Source of the DNA: Bryobacterales bacterium
GTDB taxonomy: Bacteria; Acidobacteriota; Terriglobia; Bryobacterales; Bryobacteraceae
DNA length: 46,115 bases
Assembly (NCBI GenBank): GCA_003170295.1
Contig: PNAJ01000144.1
Location: 70,287 to 116,401 of the forward strand
Direction: 5' to 3'
Part shown: piece by piece, positions 23,474 to 29,520 of the stretch
How positions within the stretch are numbered: the first letter of the stretch is position 1
Layout: every line of letters begins with the position of its first letter
The notes under the pieces: model-generated
The model's database searches: none
What the model saw: the letters and a program-made list of their open reading frames with translations, nothing else
Told to the model about the DNA's origin: nothing
Position numbers and translations under genes: made by a program

Positions 23474-24541
23474 ATGCCTGACGATACTTCTAATCCGCCC
23501 AGTCCTACCAAAACGGATGTGCCACGCACACGACGGGACATGATTCGAGAAATTGAACAACTCCGCGGCTCTAGCGTGATCTGCTACCTGACGAGTTTAA
23601 GAGACAACGTCCCAGGAGTTATCGCGCATGAACACGTTCGTGTTTTTTTCGACCATCTCCGATTGCTACCAAAGCGACCCGTCGATAAACTCGACATTTT
23701 TCTAGTAAGCAACGGTGGAGACAGCGTTGTTCCATGGAGGCTCGTGTCCCTCTTTCGCGAATTCACAAACTCCTTCAATGTACTGATCCCATTCCGCGCT
23801 TACAGCGCCGCATCACTGATCGCTCTCGGGGCAGACGAGATCGTGATGCATCCTTTTGGAGAAATTGGTCCTATCGACCCAACTGTTACAAATGCCTTCA
23901 ACCCAAAGGAAAACGGTCGGCCAATAGGAATCAGCGTGGAGGATCTGAAGGCGTATATTCACTTCGTCAAGAACACAGTGGGGATCACCCATGAGGATGA
24001 ACTTGTAAAAACAATTGAAATTCTCGCTAATCAGGTCCACCCGCTAGCTCTGGGGAATGTGGAACGCTTCGTCAGCCAATCGAGGATCACGGCAACAAAG
24101 ATCTTAAAGACCCACATGAAAGATGCGGATCACGTCGTGAAGGAAACGGTAGAAATGATGGGATCAAAACTATATTTCCATGGACATCCGATTAATCGCA
24201 AGGAAGCGAAAGAAGATGTCGGTTTGAAAGTAGCGCAAAACGTGAAGCCGGAATTGGAAGACCTGTTATGGGATCTCTATCTTGATTTCGAAAAGGAATT
24301 TGAAAACCGCGAACCGTTTTTCCCCGCCGGTGCTCTTAGCGCCATGGCGATCCCGACCGGTAACCCGCCACCCCCTAGAAAGATGGAATTCACGCTGTTA
24401 CACGGCATAATCGAAAGTGCGACACTTTCAAGTAAGAACAAATCTAAGCGCCGCTATTCGCTTATTCAGACGCAACCGGGCCAAAGGATGTTGGACGAGG
24501 AGATTCTATCGTTAGAGTGGAATCATTCGCGGGCCAACTGA
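23474..24541 (+). CDS. Serine-dehydrogenase-type proteinase (SDH/SppA-like)
   Basis: The 355-aa product has the ClpP/SppA-type fold of the serine dehydrogenase proteinase family: SVICYLTSLRDNVPGVI, then DKLDIFLVSNGGDSVVPWRLVSLFREF, FRAYSAASLIALGADEIVMHPFGEIGPIDPTV with the candidate nucleophile Ser in AYSAASL. C-terminal helical region LVKTIEILANQVHPLALGNVERFVSQSR and GHPINRKEAKEDVGLKV. No signal peptide, so cytoplasmic. ATG 23474 is 25 bp after the upstream stop; ATG 23417, inside the upstream gene, would add a very basic leader. Its substrate is unknown. Its presence as transposon cargo next to a DNA-binding-like protein recalls phage-derived accessory or defence genes, but this is speculation. 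Confidence 0.8.
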   Translation: MPDDTSNPPSPTKTDVPRTRRDMIREIEQLRGSSVICYLTSLRDNVPGVIAHEHVRVFFDHLRLLPKRPVDKLDIFLVSNGGDSVVPWRLVSLFREFTNSFNVLIPFRAYSAASLIALGADEIVMHPFGEIGPIDPTVTNAFNPKENGRPIGISVEDLKAYIHFVKNTVGITHEDELVKTIEILANQVHPLALGNVERFVSQSRITATKILKTHMKDADHVVKETVEMMGSKLYFHGHPINRKEAKEDVGLKVAQNVKPELEDLLWDLYLDFEKEFENREPFFPAGALSAMAIPTGNPPPPRKMEFTLLHGIIESATLSSKNKSKRRYSLIQTQPGQRMLDEEILSLEWNHSRAN

Positions 24542-24680
24542 TCCTGATGCCAAGATCGACGGTGCGGCTCATTTCCTGTGGAAATTCAAAAGACCGCGAT
24601 TGGCCTTGTCCAAAGCAGGTTGACGGGATAGCTCCAGAAGATCCGGCAATCGTGGCGGTAGTTTGAATCACGGTTTTCAT
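24462..24680 (-). CDS. Doubtful 72-aa ORF
   Basis: The ATG at 24680 is preceded by GGAGGG at reasonable spacing, and the product starts KTVIQTTATIAGSSGAIP. It overlaps the proteinase gene end by 80 bp on the opposite strand. No family recognised, and composition is not clearly coding. Interval 24681-24836 shows no other gene. Confidence 0.3.
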   Translation of the reverse strand: MKTVIQTTATIAGSSGAIPSTCFGQGQSRSFEFPQEMSRTVDLGIRISWPANDSTLTIESPRPTSFGPVASE

Positions 24681-24836
24681 TTCGGCAGACCCTCCATAAA
24701 ACTTTAGCATCAAGTGGAAGTTGATGATATCAAAAGGAAAATTCCATGTCAACTTTGAAAACGTCCACAGAAGTCTGATGACATTCAGCACTCACTCGTT
24801 TCAATAAACGCGGAATCTATGGCGAAGTTACTGGCA

Positions 24837-25169
24837 TTAGCGCTCCTTTAGGCGAGCGTTCAATACGCGTGACCGTCTCAACCGCCCGAGCCTGATCCGC
24901 TGCTTGTAGACCTTCGGACGCGGCACCTCGCGCGTTTCCTCTGTCTCCGGCCCCAGCGCTTCATCCAGCCCGTTCGCCATCGCCCAGCGCGTTAGCAGAC
25001 ACACGTCGTCCACTCCCGCCTTCCGCATCGCCTGATTCAGCAGGCAGTACGCCGCGTGTCGCTGGCACCCCAAACGCCACGCGATCTCCGGCCCCTTGAC
25101 GCCGTGGGTCCGCCACGCGATCACCTTCAGTTCCCTTGCGCTGAATCCCAGAAAGCCCTTCTCTCGCAT
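24837..25169 (-). CDS. Small LuxR/GerE-type HTH protein (element 1 copy)
   Basis: The 110-aa product carries a LuxR-type helix-turn-helix: FSARELKVIAWRTHGVKGPEIAWRLGCQRHAAYCLLNQAMRKAGVDDVCLLTRWAMANG. It has no receiver or sensor domain. The basic C-terminal tail (VYKQRIRLGRLRRSR) may add DNA contact. It is a close paralogue (only a handful of differences in the first 75 residues) of the gene at 25578-25895 on element 2, which lies in mirrored orientation near that element's end. A role in transposon regulation is inferred from this conserved position. Confidence 0.82.
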   Translation of the reverse strand: MREKGFLGFSARELKVIAWRTHGVKGPEIAWRLGCQRHAAYCLLNQAMRKAGVDDVCLLTRWAMANGLDEALGPETEETREVPRPKVYKQRIRLGRLRRSRVLNARLKER

Positions 25170-25224
25170 GAAGCGATTCTAAGCGCATGAGCACCGCGCT
25201 GTCGAGTTTTATCTTCGCCAAAGA

Positions 25225-25431
25225 TTATAATGCAGTCGGGTCCACCGTGAAATACCATCCGGCATCATGCTTCGTGAAAAACTGATAAGCTTCCTTGCTG
25301 CCCTTGATGACTGCTACTTCACCGCAAAAAATATCGGCGATCTTCTTTGCGTCGTCCATCACTAAACGCGTTATCAGGTTAATGTTGATCCAATCGGAAC
25401 CTAGTTTTAGAAACACTGGCTTTAACTGCAT
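25225..25431 (-). CDS. Hypothetical 68-aa protein near right end of element 1
   Basis: QLKPVFLKLGSDWININLITRL followed by MDDAKKIADIFCGEVAVIKGSKEAYQFF and HDAGWYFTVD. No family recognised, but composition looks coding and there is an AGGG about 12 bp upstream of the ATG. It lies between the LuxR-HTH gene and the right inverted repeat, 44 bp from the latter, and probably heads a two-gene unit with the LuxR-HTH gene. Confidence 0.55.
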   Translation of the reverse strand: MQLKPVFLKLGSDWININLITRLVMDDAKKIADIFCGEVAVIKGSKEAYQFFTKHDAGWYFTVDPTAL

Positions 25432-25475
25432 CGGTTATTTATCCCTTCCCGATGCAGTATACTCCTTTCCTACCC

Positions 25476-25499
25476 ATCTTAGTCAAGTGCATAATCACC
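25476..25499 (-). repeat. Right terminal inverted repeat of element 1
   Basis: Perfect inverse of 21460-21483 (24/24), ending ATAATCACC. Confidence 0.92.
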
Positions 25500-25507
25500 G
25501 GATTATC
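25500..25507 (+). repeat. Target-site duplication, right copy (element 1)
   Basis: GGATTATC, identical to 21452-21459. It is also the only DNA separating the two elements, because element 2's left inverted repeat begins at 25508. Its GATTATC core also occurs inside the element 2 end, so insertion next to a related end may reflect target preference. Confidence 0.9.
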
Positions 25508-25531
25508 CGTGATTATCACTTTGACACAGTG
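25508..25531 (+). repeat. Left inverted repeat of element 2
   Basis: CGTGATTATCACTTTGAC... 24 bp, inverse match to 28592-28615 with two mismatches at positions 12 and 13. Related to the element 1 end (shared GTGATTAT and TTGAC). Confidence 0.85.
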
Positions 25532-25577
25532 TTAGACTTAATTCGACAGGCCGGTGCTTTTGCCCTAAAATCGCTCC

Positions 25578-25895
25578 ATGCGAGAGAAGGGCTTCGCTGG
25601 ATTCAGCGCAAGGGAACTGAAAGTGATCGCGTGGCGCACGAACGGCGTGAAGGGGCCGGAGATTGCGCGGCGACTGGGGTGCCAGCGACACGCGGCGTAC
25701 TGCCTGCTGAATCAGGCGATGCGGAAGGCCGGAGTAGACGACGTATGTCTGCTGACGCGCTGGGCGATGGCGCATGGCATGGACGAAGCGCTGGGGCCGG
25801 AGACGGCGGAGGAACGCGAGATCAAACGCCCGAAGATTTTCAAACAACGGATCAGGTTGGGACGGTTGAGAAGGGCGCGGATCGCGCTTCGTTGA
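25578..25895 (+). CDS. Small LuxR/GerE-type HTH protein (element 2 copy)
   Basis: The 105-aa product has the HTH FSARELKVIAWRTNGVKGPEIARRLGCQRHAAYCLLNQAMRKAGVDDVCLLTRWAMAHGMDEALGPE, nearly identical to the element 1 copy at 24837-25169 up to about residue 78, after which the basic tail diverges somewhat. It is 46 bp inside the left inverted repeat, whereas in element 1 a further small gene lies between. No sensor or receiver domain. Shared presence at the end opposite the transposase in both elements suggests it belongs to the transposon rather than the host. Confidence 0.82.
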   Translation: MREKGFAGFSARELKVIAWRTNGVKGPEIARRLGCQRHAAYCLLNQAMRKAGVDDVCLLTRWAMAHGMDEALGPETAEEREIKRPKIFKQRIRLGRLRRARIALR

Positions 25896-25931
25896 GCGGG
25901 TGGGGCATTGGATTACTAGAGAATACAGGAC

Positions 25932-26198
25932 TCATACGCCAAATGCTTTTTCGTCCAGTCCGGGTACGTCGATGCTGGCAATTGCTACGGCTATTTCGTG
26001 ATAGGGCAAGAAAAATACCGGCGTCCTTGGTGTAGCCTGCTCATTGATGGCGTGTAGCAGTGCTTGGGTGAAGGACTGGCTTTCAATCCATATCCCGCCA
26101 ACATCAACGCCTATGATTTTCACCTTGTAATAGCTTGTTAGGTGCAGGCGCGGAATCAGGACGAGCGCCTCTTGATTTAAGAGCGACGTAAAGTTCAT
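25932..26198 (-). CDS. Hypothetical 88-aa protein (element 2 cargo)
   Basis: NFTSLLNQEALVLIPRLHLTSYYKVKIIGVDVGGIWIESQSFTQALLHAINEQ, then PVFFLPYHEIAVAIASIDVPGLDEKAF. This has the alternating strands of a small SH3-like or Sm-like beta barrel. No family assigned. ATG 26198 is preferred; the frame extends through the tRNA gene region to 26279, which is unlikely to be translated. It is 35 bp downstream of the tRNA on the same strand. Confidence 0.6.
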   Translation of the reverse strand: MNFTSLLNQEALVLIPRLHLTSYYKVKIIGVDVGGIWIESQSFTQALLHAINEQATPRTPVFFLPYHEIAVAIASIDVPGLDEKAFGV

Positions 26199-26233
26199 CA
26201 CGAAAAGTGTATCACCGCGTGTTAAGATTGTGA

Positions 26234-26320
26234 CGGAAGCGGCGGGAGTCGAACCCGCAAAACCCCTGCCGGAGTTCATGGATTATAAGTCCAGTGGGCT
26301 TGCCGATGCCCGACGCTTCC
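26234..26320 (-). tRNA. Class II tRNA, anticodon UAU (7/5 stems)
   Basis: On the minus strand: acceptor GGAAGCG/CGCTTCC, seven pairs; TC; D arm GGGC-ATCGGCAA-GCCC; A; anticodon arm CTGGA-CTTATAA-TCCAT with a C-T mismatch at the top pair; anticodon TAT at 26287-26285; long variable arm AACTCC-GGCA-GGGGTT; T arm GCGGG-TTCGACT-CCCGC; discriminator G at 26234, then TCA. Acceptor and T stem are canonical 7/5. Anticodon loop is identical to the element 1 tRNA (CTTATAA), and both have a long variable arm with G73, the main determinants for SerRS. The nominal codon is AUA. Confidence 0.85.
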
Positions 26321-26326
26321 AGAAGT

Positions 26327-26410
26327 GCCCACTTACGGCCCCGATCCATGCGCCCCTCATACAAGGCAGGATCGCGGGCCGTTGCTTTTAGGCTCCATGC
26401 GCCCGTGGGC
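26327..26410. ncRNA. Strongly folded segment beside the tRNA, possible RNA
   Basis: Nested inverted repeats: outer GCCCAC (26327-26332)/GTGGGC (26405-26410), inner ACGGCCC (26335-26341)/GGGCCGT (26376-26382) and GATCC (26343-26347)/GGATC (26369-26373). It contains two copies of ATGCGCCC. It is 6 bp from the tRNA 5' end. This could be a tRNA leader, an attenuator, a second tRNA-like RNA, or a transposon end-type structure. The orientation cannot be determined. Confidence 0.4.
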
Positions 26411-26539
26411 TAGACACATGAGCACGCTTTATTAACGTCAGCGGCATTTCGCTAATTCCTTTCAAAAGCTAGATTACCTTTTGTCTGGAGTTCTGGCGAT
26501 ACGCGGAACAGGAAACGTATTAAAATCTTTAAGTTGCAG

Positions 26540-27259
26540 TTATCTTTCCGATATTTTGCCGATATCTTTCCGGTCGAACTGGGCCAACAACTCTTCCCTA
26601 GTGATTCCCATTGCGTCAGTGAGCGAATCGAAGGTTTTAAGCTCAGCCTTACCAGTTTTACGAACCGTGCGAATTGTTCTCTCGCTGACATTGGCTCTGA
26701 TGGAAAGCTCATTCTGGCCTTTCCCCTTGTCAAGATAGGCTTCTATGCGCCGGGCGGCTGCTAAACTGGTGACGGTTCGGGGACGCCGTGCTCTACGCTG
26801 GTTTTGTCTTTCTTCGACATTGACGTTCGGAACGGACGGCTTAGTCTCTTCCGACGGGAACACTGTTTCGACTGCCTGCGCTACCACCTTTCGTAATTCG
26901 CGCTCGCTGACACCATGCCTTCCTAGGGTCTTGAGGTCTAGCGCTTCTCTCTCAAGCCAAGTACAGAAGGTAGCGGAGCATTGACAGACGCCTTCGAGAG
27001 AGCCACCACCGCTGCTAAATTCTAAAATGAATGCGCTGTTTTGCTCTTCCTTGCAGTGCTGAAAGAGTTTATCCATCCAATGCTCAAGATTCGTCGCCTC
27101 GTCAGGCCGCCCAGGTAGCAACGCCCCGGCTTTGGTGGCGATCAATTTGAACGATTCGAGAAAGAGTGGATCACGGAACGATCCTTGGCGGAAATCAACA
27201 CGCCACGGATTTCCGAGATCGGATCGAATTAGCATTGCGGACAATCGCGCTGCGGACAA
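26540..27259 (-). CDS. XRE-type HTH regulator (element 2 cargo)
   Basis: The 239-aa product has an uncharacterised N-terminal region (RQGSFRDPLFLESFKLIATKAGALLPGRPDEATNLEHWMDKLFQHC ... AFILEFSSGGGSLEGVCQCSATFC) and a C-terminal HTH at about residues 165-225: ARRIEAYLDKGKGQNELSIRANVSERTIRTVRKTGKAELKTFDSLTDAMGITREELLAQ. The ends of the N-terminus are unclear: the listed start is TTG; ATG 27235 is a shorter option; and the coding-like frame is open upstream to 27343 (TTWEELREEFALLIDKEDKLGNS) with only CTG/TTG codons. A 15-bp near-perfect tandem repeat (TGCGGACAATCGCG) lies at about 27236-27265. Convergent with nothing; terminator-like hairpin at 27405 is upstream. Confidence 0.7.
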   Translation of the reverse strand: MSAARLSAMLIRSDLGNPWRVDFRQGSFRDPLFLESFKLIATKAGALLPGRPDEATNLEHWMDKLFQHCKEEQNSAFILEFSSGGGSLEGVCQCSATFCTWLEREALDLKTLGRHGVSERELRKVVAQAVETVFPSEETKPSVPNVNVEERQNQRRARRPRTVTSLAAARRIEAYLDKGKGQNELSIRANVSERTIRTVRKTGKAELKTFDSLTDAMGITREELLAQFDRKDIGKISER

Positions 27260-27404
27260 TCGCGATATCGAGTTCCCGAGCTTGTCTTCTTTATCAATCA
27301 GAAGCGCGAACTCTTCGCGAAGTTCTTCCCATGTCGTCAGGGTTCACCTCTTGCGCCAAACGCGAAGAGGGTTTACGATGAGGGTGAATAGGTCCACATC
27401 GAAG

Positions 27405-27435
27405 AGCCCCGGCTTCGCGCCGGGCTTTTCGTTTT
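27405..27435 (+). terminator. Rho-independent terminator
   Basis: AGCCCCGGC-TTCGC-GCCGGGCT with one bulged C, followed by TTTCGTTTT. It lies on the plus strand just before the small gene at 27460; no plus-strand gene precedes it closely, so it may end a read-through transcript or an unrecognised short RNA, and may insulate the small gene. Confidence 0.65.
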
Positions 27436-27459
27436 AGACCATTGTACGGGAGTGGGACG

Positions 27460-27633
27460 ATGAAAAAAGTCAGCAAAGCGGCAAGGGATGTGAAGGTAGA
27501 CCGCGAAGAGTTTGGAGCGGCCATCTCAAAACTATTGCAGTCTCCGCCGATATCGAAGCCCGAAATAAGCGAGCGGGTTAAGTTCGCGGATCGTCGCCGA
27601 CGTTATCAGAAACCACTTCTAGATCGGCAGTGA
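27460..27633 (+). CDS. 57-aa basic protein overlapping the transposase 3' end
   Basis: KKVSKAARDVKVDREEFGAAISKLLQSPPISKPEISERVKFADRR. It has GGGAGTGGG just upstream of the ATG. The 3' part runs antisense to, and overlaps by 56 bp, the end of the element 2 transposase. The core VD-x3-F-x3-KLL-x3-P-x-xK-xxI is shared with the 46-aa gene at 22471-22611, in the same position relative to its transposase. Function unknown. Confidence 0.68.
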   Translation: MKKVSKAARDVKVDREEFGAAISKLLQSPPISKPEISERVKFADRRRRYQKPLLDRQ

Positions 27634-28567
27634 GAACCGCGTAGGGCAGCGCTATGCCGCACAGCAGAGCGGTGATGACCAGCCCGAACATATCCTCCGC
27701 CTTGCGATTGTTGAACGCGTGTACGCGCTCATTCAGGTAGGCTTGCAGGTGCTTCACGGAAACCCAATGGTGCTGGCCTATGATCTGGCGTTTTACCAGT
27801 GACCAGAAGCCCTCGATGCTATTCGTGTGACCTTCGCCGCGAACGAATTCATCTTTTGAGTGGACAACTATTTGATGGTTCCGCGTCTTCGCGAGATGGC
27901 GATAAACGCCACCCTCATCGGTGTAGATGTTTGCGTCGAACGATACGCGTTCGTTGATGATCGATTGAACCAACGATTTATCGACATGCTCAACATGCAT
28001 CGCCTGTACCTGGGACGCTTTCTCTTTCGTGCCGCGTTGCAGCACGCCGACAACTGGGGCCTTGTCGTACTTCGCGCGTGCGCGGCGTTCATCGTATTTT
28101 CCACCGATGTAGGCTTCGTCCATCTCTACGGTGCCCGTGAACAGCGAGGAACCGCCTTGCAGCGCTTCACGGATGCGGTGGCAGAGATACCATGCGGTCT
28201 GGTAGGAAACCTTCAAATCGCGCTTCATTTGCATCGCCGACATTCCCTTTTTGGCGTTCGTCATGAGAGCGACCGCGAAAAACCACTTCTGAATCGGCAG
28301 GTGCGTATCGTTGAACAGTGTGCCAGTAGTCGGCGTGAACTGATGGCCGCAGGTTTGGCACTGATAGAGACGCCGTGAAGGGATCGCGCGGCCATTCTTG
28401 CGCTTGCCTTCTTTCGTAACGATTGTGGAGATTTTGTCGGACCCGCAAGGCGCGCCATTGGCATCGACGAACAGGCAGCGGACGCCTTCCGGCCACCGTT
28501 TCTTTTCGAGGAAATCGAAGCAGGCTTCCTTCGTTCCAAACTCGCTGGCAACCGACATCAGGTCCAT
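27578..28567 (-). CDS. IS1595-family transposase (element 2)
   Basis: ISXO2-like DDE transposase, 329 aa from ATG 28567 (a TTG two codons upstream is an alternative). Zinc-ribbon region CLFVDANGAPCGSDKIS and YQCQTCGHQFTPTTGTLFNDTHLPIQKWFFA; core VEMDEAYIGGKYDERRARAKY, NIYTDEGGVYRHL, and HTNSIEGFWSLVKRQIIG, with VHAFNNRKAEDMFGLVITALL near the C-terminus. It appears intact. It is clearly diverged from the element 1 transposase (different residues in most positions) but shares the same motifs and layout. Confidence 0.93.
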   Translation of the reverse strand: MDLMSVASEFGTKEACFDFLEKKRWPEGVRCLFVDANGAPCGSDKISTIVTKEGKRKNGRAIPSRRLYQCQTCGHQFTPTTGTLFNDTHLPIQKWFFAVALMTNAKKGMSAMQMKRDLKVSYQTAWYLCHRIREALQGGSSLFTGTVEMDEAYIGGKYDERRARAKYDKAPVVGVLQRGTKEKASQVQAMHVEHVDKSLVQSIINERVSFDANIYTDEGGVYRHLAKTRNHQIVVHSKDEFVRGEGHTNSIEGFWSLVKRQIIGQHHWVSVKHLQAYLNERVHAFNNRKAEDMFGLVITALLCGIALPYAVLTADLEVVSDNVGDDPRT

Positions 28568-28591
28568 TAGCAATTATGGACCGAATCGCCT

Positions 28592-28615
28592 CACTGTGTC
28601 AAGTTGATAATCACG
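28592..28615 (-). repeat. Right inverted repeat of element 2
   Basis: Inverse of 25508-25531, 22 of 24 match. The TGA inside it (28613-28611) serves as the stop codon of the PilZ gene on the minus strand. Confidence 0.85.
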
Positions 28616-29003
28616 AAAGTTTCGGACCGATTGTATAGCTCTTCAGCTGGCAAGCTAGTCCATAGCCCGGACTCATGCCTTTTGCCACCACGCGAACGAC
28701 TTCCACAACACCCCGAAGCACCAAGTCGACTTGCGGGAGATGTCCAGGTGCCCCAGTGGGGATTACCAACTCGCAATCCAGCTCATCATGTGGGGCAAAG
28801 GGACGTTCTGAAACACAATAAAAGCCTTTGCTACTCAGATTTTCTGTTCTCGAGGCAACTGCGGAAACCTCGCCCGGTCTAGAGAGGGATACAGGGTAGC
28901 CCATTTCAAGGCGAACGGCTCCCCGTCGGTCAAAAATACTAGTCGGCGTCGAGAAAATGAAGTTTTCTACTGGCACGGACGCAGTACTTATGTTCATGTT
29001 CAA
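28611..29003 (-). CDS. PilZ-domain protein, stop codon inside the transposon end
   Basis: The 130-aa product has the c-di-GMP-binding PilZ pattern: RRGAVRLEMGYPVSLSR (an RxxxR-like N-terminal motif, here RRGAVR), then NLSSKGFYCVSE (DxSxxG-type) and later VLRGVVEVVRV-GYGLACQL. Probably a c-di-GMP effector for surface or exopolysaccharide functions, consistent with the neighbourhood. The last residues (IGPKLS) and the stop come from DNA at the edge of the inverted repeat, so the native C-terminus has probably been altered slightly. Confidence 0.85.
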   Translation of the reverse strand: MNMNISTASVPVENFIFSTPTSIFDRRGAVRLEMGYPVSLSRPGEVSAVASRTENLSSKGFYCVSERPFAPHDELDCELVIPTGAPGHLPQVDLVLRGVVEVVRVVAKGMSPGYGLACQLKSYTIGPKLS

Positions 29004-29520
29004 CCAGCGAGCACGCGAAGGACCAAATCGGATTCGGCGCGAATCTCACGGATTAGAGCGATCAGCCTTACCTGGGGCGAGAATTAAAAGCGCATTTCCT
29101 CCCATAAGTCAGCAGTTTCACAGGTAAAATATACCTGTTCTTAGGAATCGCGCGTCTGGTGGTCACCCCGACGAAGCCCTTGAGATCGATGCGACGGAGG
29201 ATCAGGTTCCCGTTGAAGTCCAAATCACATCGGTTGGCGTAGCCGGCTGGAACCAAGCCTCGAACGCCTCACCGTGGAACTGCAACATTTGAGCATCGCA
29301 GTTGATCGACGGCGGCGGCTTCCAGCGAAGCCGCTCTCGTGGAAGTTGCGCAATATTCGCGGCAGCTCTCCACGTGTTAACCGTCTGGGCGGAAGTTTGA
29401 TTTCTATTTGGTACCGAGAGCCCGTTGGCGTAATGGCAGTCTCAGCATGGAGATCAGAGCGGGTCCGATCGCCTGTCGGCCCGCGTAGATACGCCGCGAA
29501 AGGCGATAGTCCCAAAATAG
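29004..29520. other. Interval without a confident gene
   Basis: Contains the PilZ promoter side. Several short ORFs on both strands (for example 29068-29256 and 29225-29515, minus) have no recognisable family and are probably chance. The operator-like palindrome at 29120-29138 is the only clear structure. A decayed gene cannot be excluded. Confidence 0.5.
29120..29138. promoter_or_regulatory. Operator-like perfect palindrome
   Basis: ACAGGTA-AAATA-TACCTGT, two 7-bp arms with an AT-rich 5-bp centre, about 115 bp upstream of the PilZ start. The size and symmetry fit a dimeric repressor site. The regulator is unknown. Confidence 0.45.

Larger units (their letters stand above)
21460..25499 (+). 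mobile_element. Element 1: IS1595-family transposon with cargo genes and tRNAs
   Basis: A 4,040-bp unit bounded by perfect 24-bp inverted repeats (21460-21483 and 25476-25499, starting GGTGATTATG) and flanked by an 8-bp duplication GGATTATC. Contents in order: transposase (+), a 46-aa gene overlapping its 3' end (-), an irregular tRNA-like gene and a 9/3-type tRNA (+), a coiled-coil/winged-helix protein (+), a serine-dehydrogenase-type proteinase (+), a doubtful ORF (-), a LuxR-HTH protein (-) and a 68-aa protein (-). Its right end is separated from element 2 only by the 8-bp duplication. The intact ends and duplication argue that it moved as one unit. Confidence 0.9.
25508..28615 (-). mobile_element. 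Element 2: second IS1595-family transposon with cargo, inverted relative to element 1
   Basis: A 3,108-bp unit bounded by 24-bp inverted repeats 25508-25531 and 28592-28615 (22 of 24 match, both starting CGTGATTATCA). Contents: LuxR-HTH protein (+), 88-aa protein (-), class II UAU tRNA (-), a strongly folded segment, XRE regulator (-), terminator, a small gene (+) overlapping the transposase 3' end, and the transposase (-). The gene plan mirrors element 1. The flanking 8-mers (GGATTATC left, AAAGTTTC right) do not match, so the insertion is old, rearranged, or the ends come from two elements. Confidence 0.78.

Noticed and set aside
21460..28615. Simple composite transposon formed by two IS copies bracketing a cargo
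   Set aside because: Element 1 has its own complete ends and target duplication at 25476-25507, so the outer pair of transposases does not bracket a single unit.
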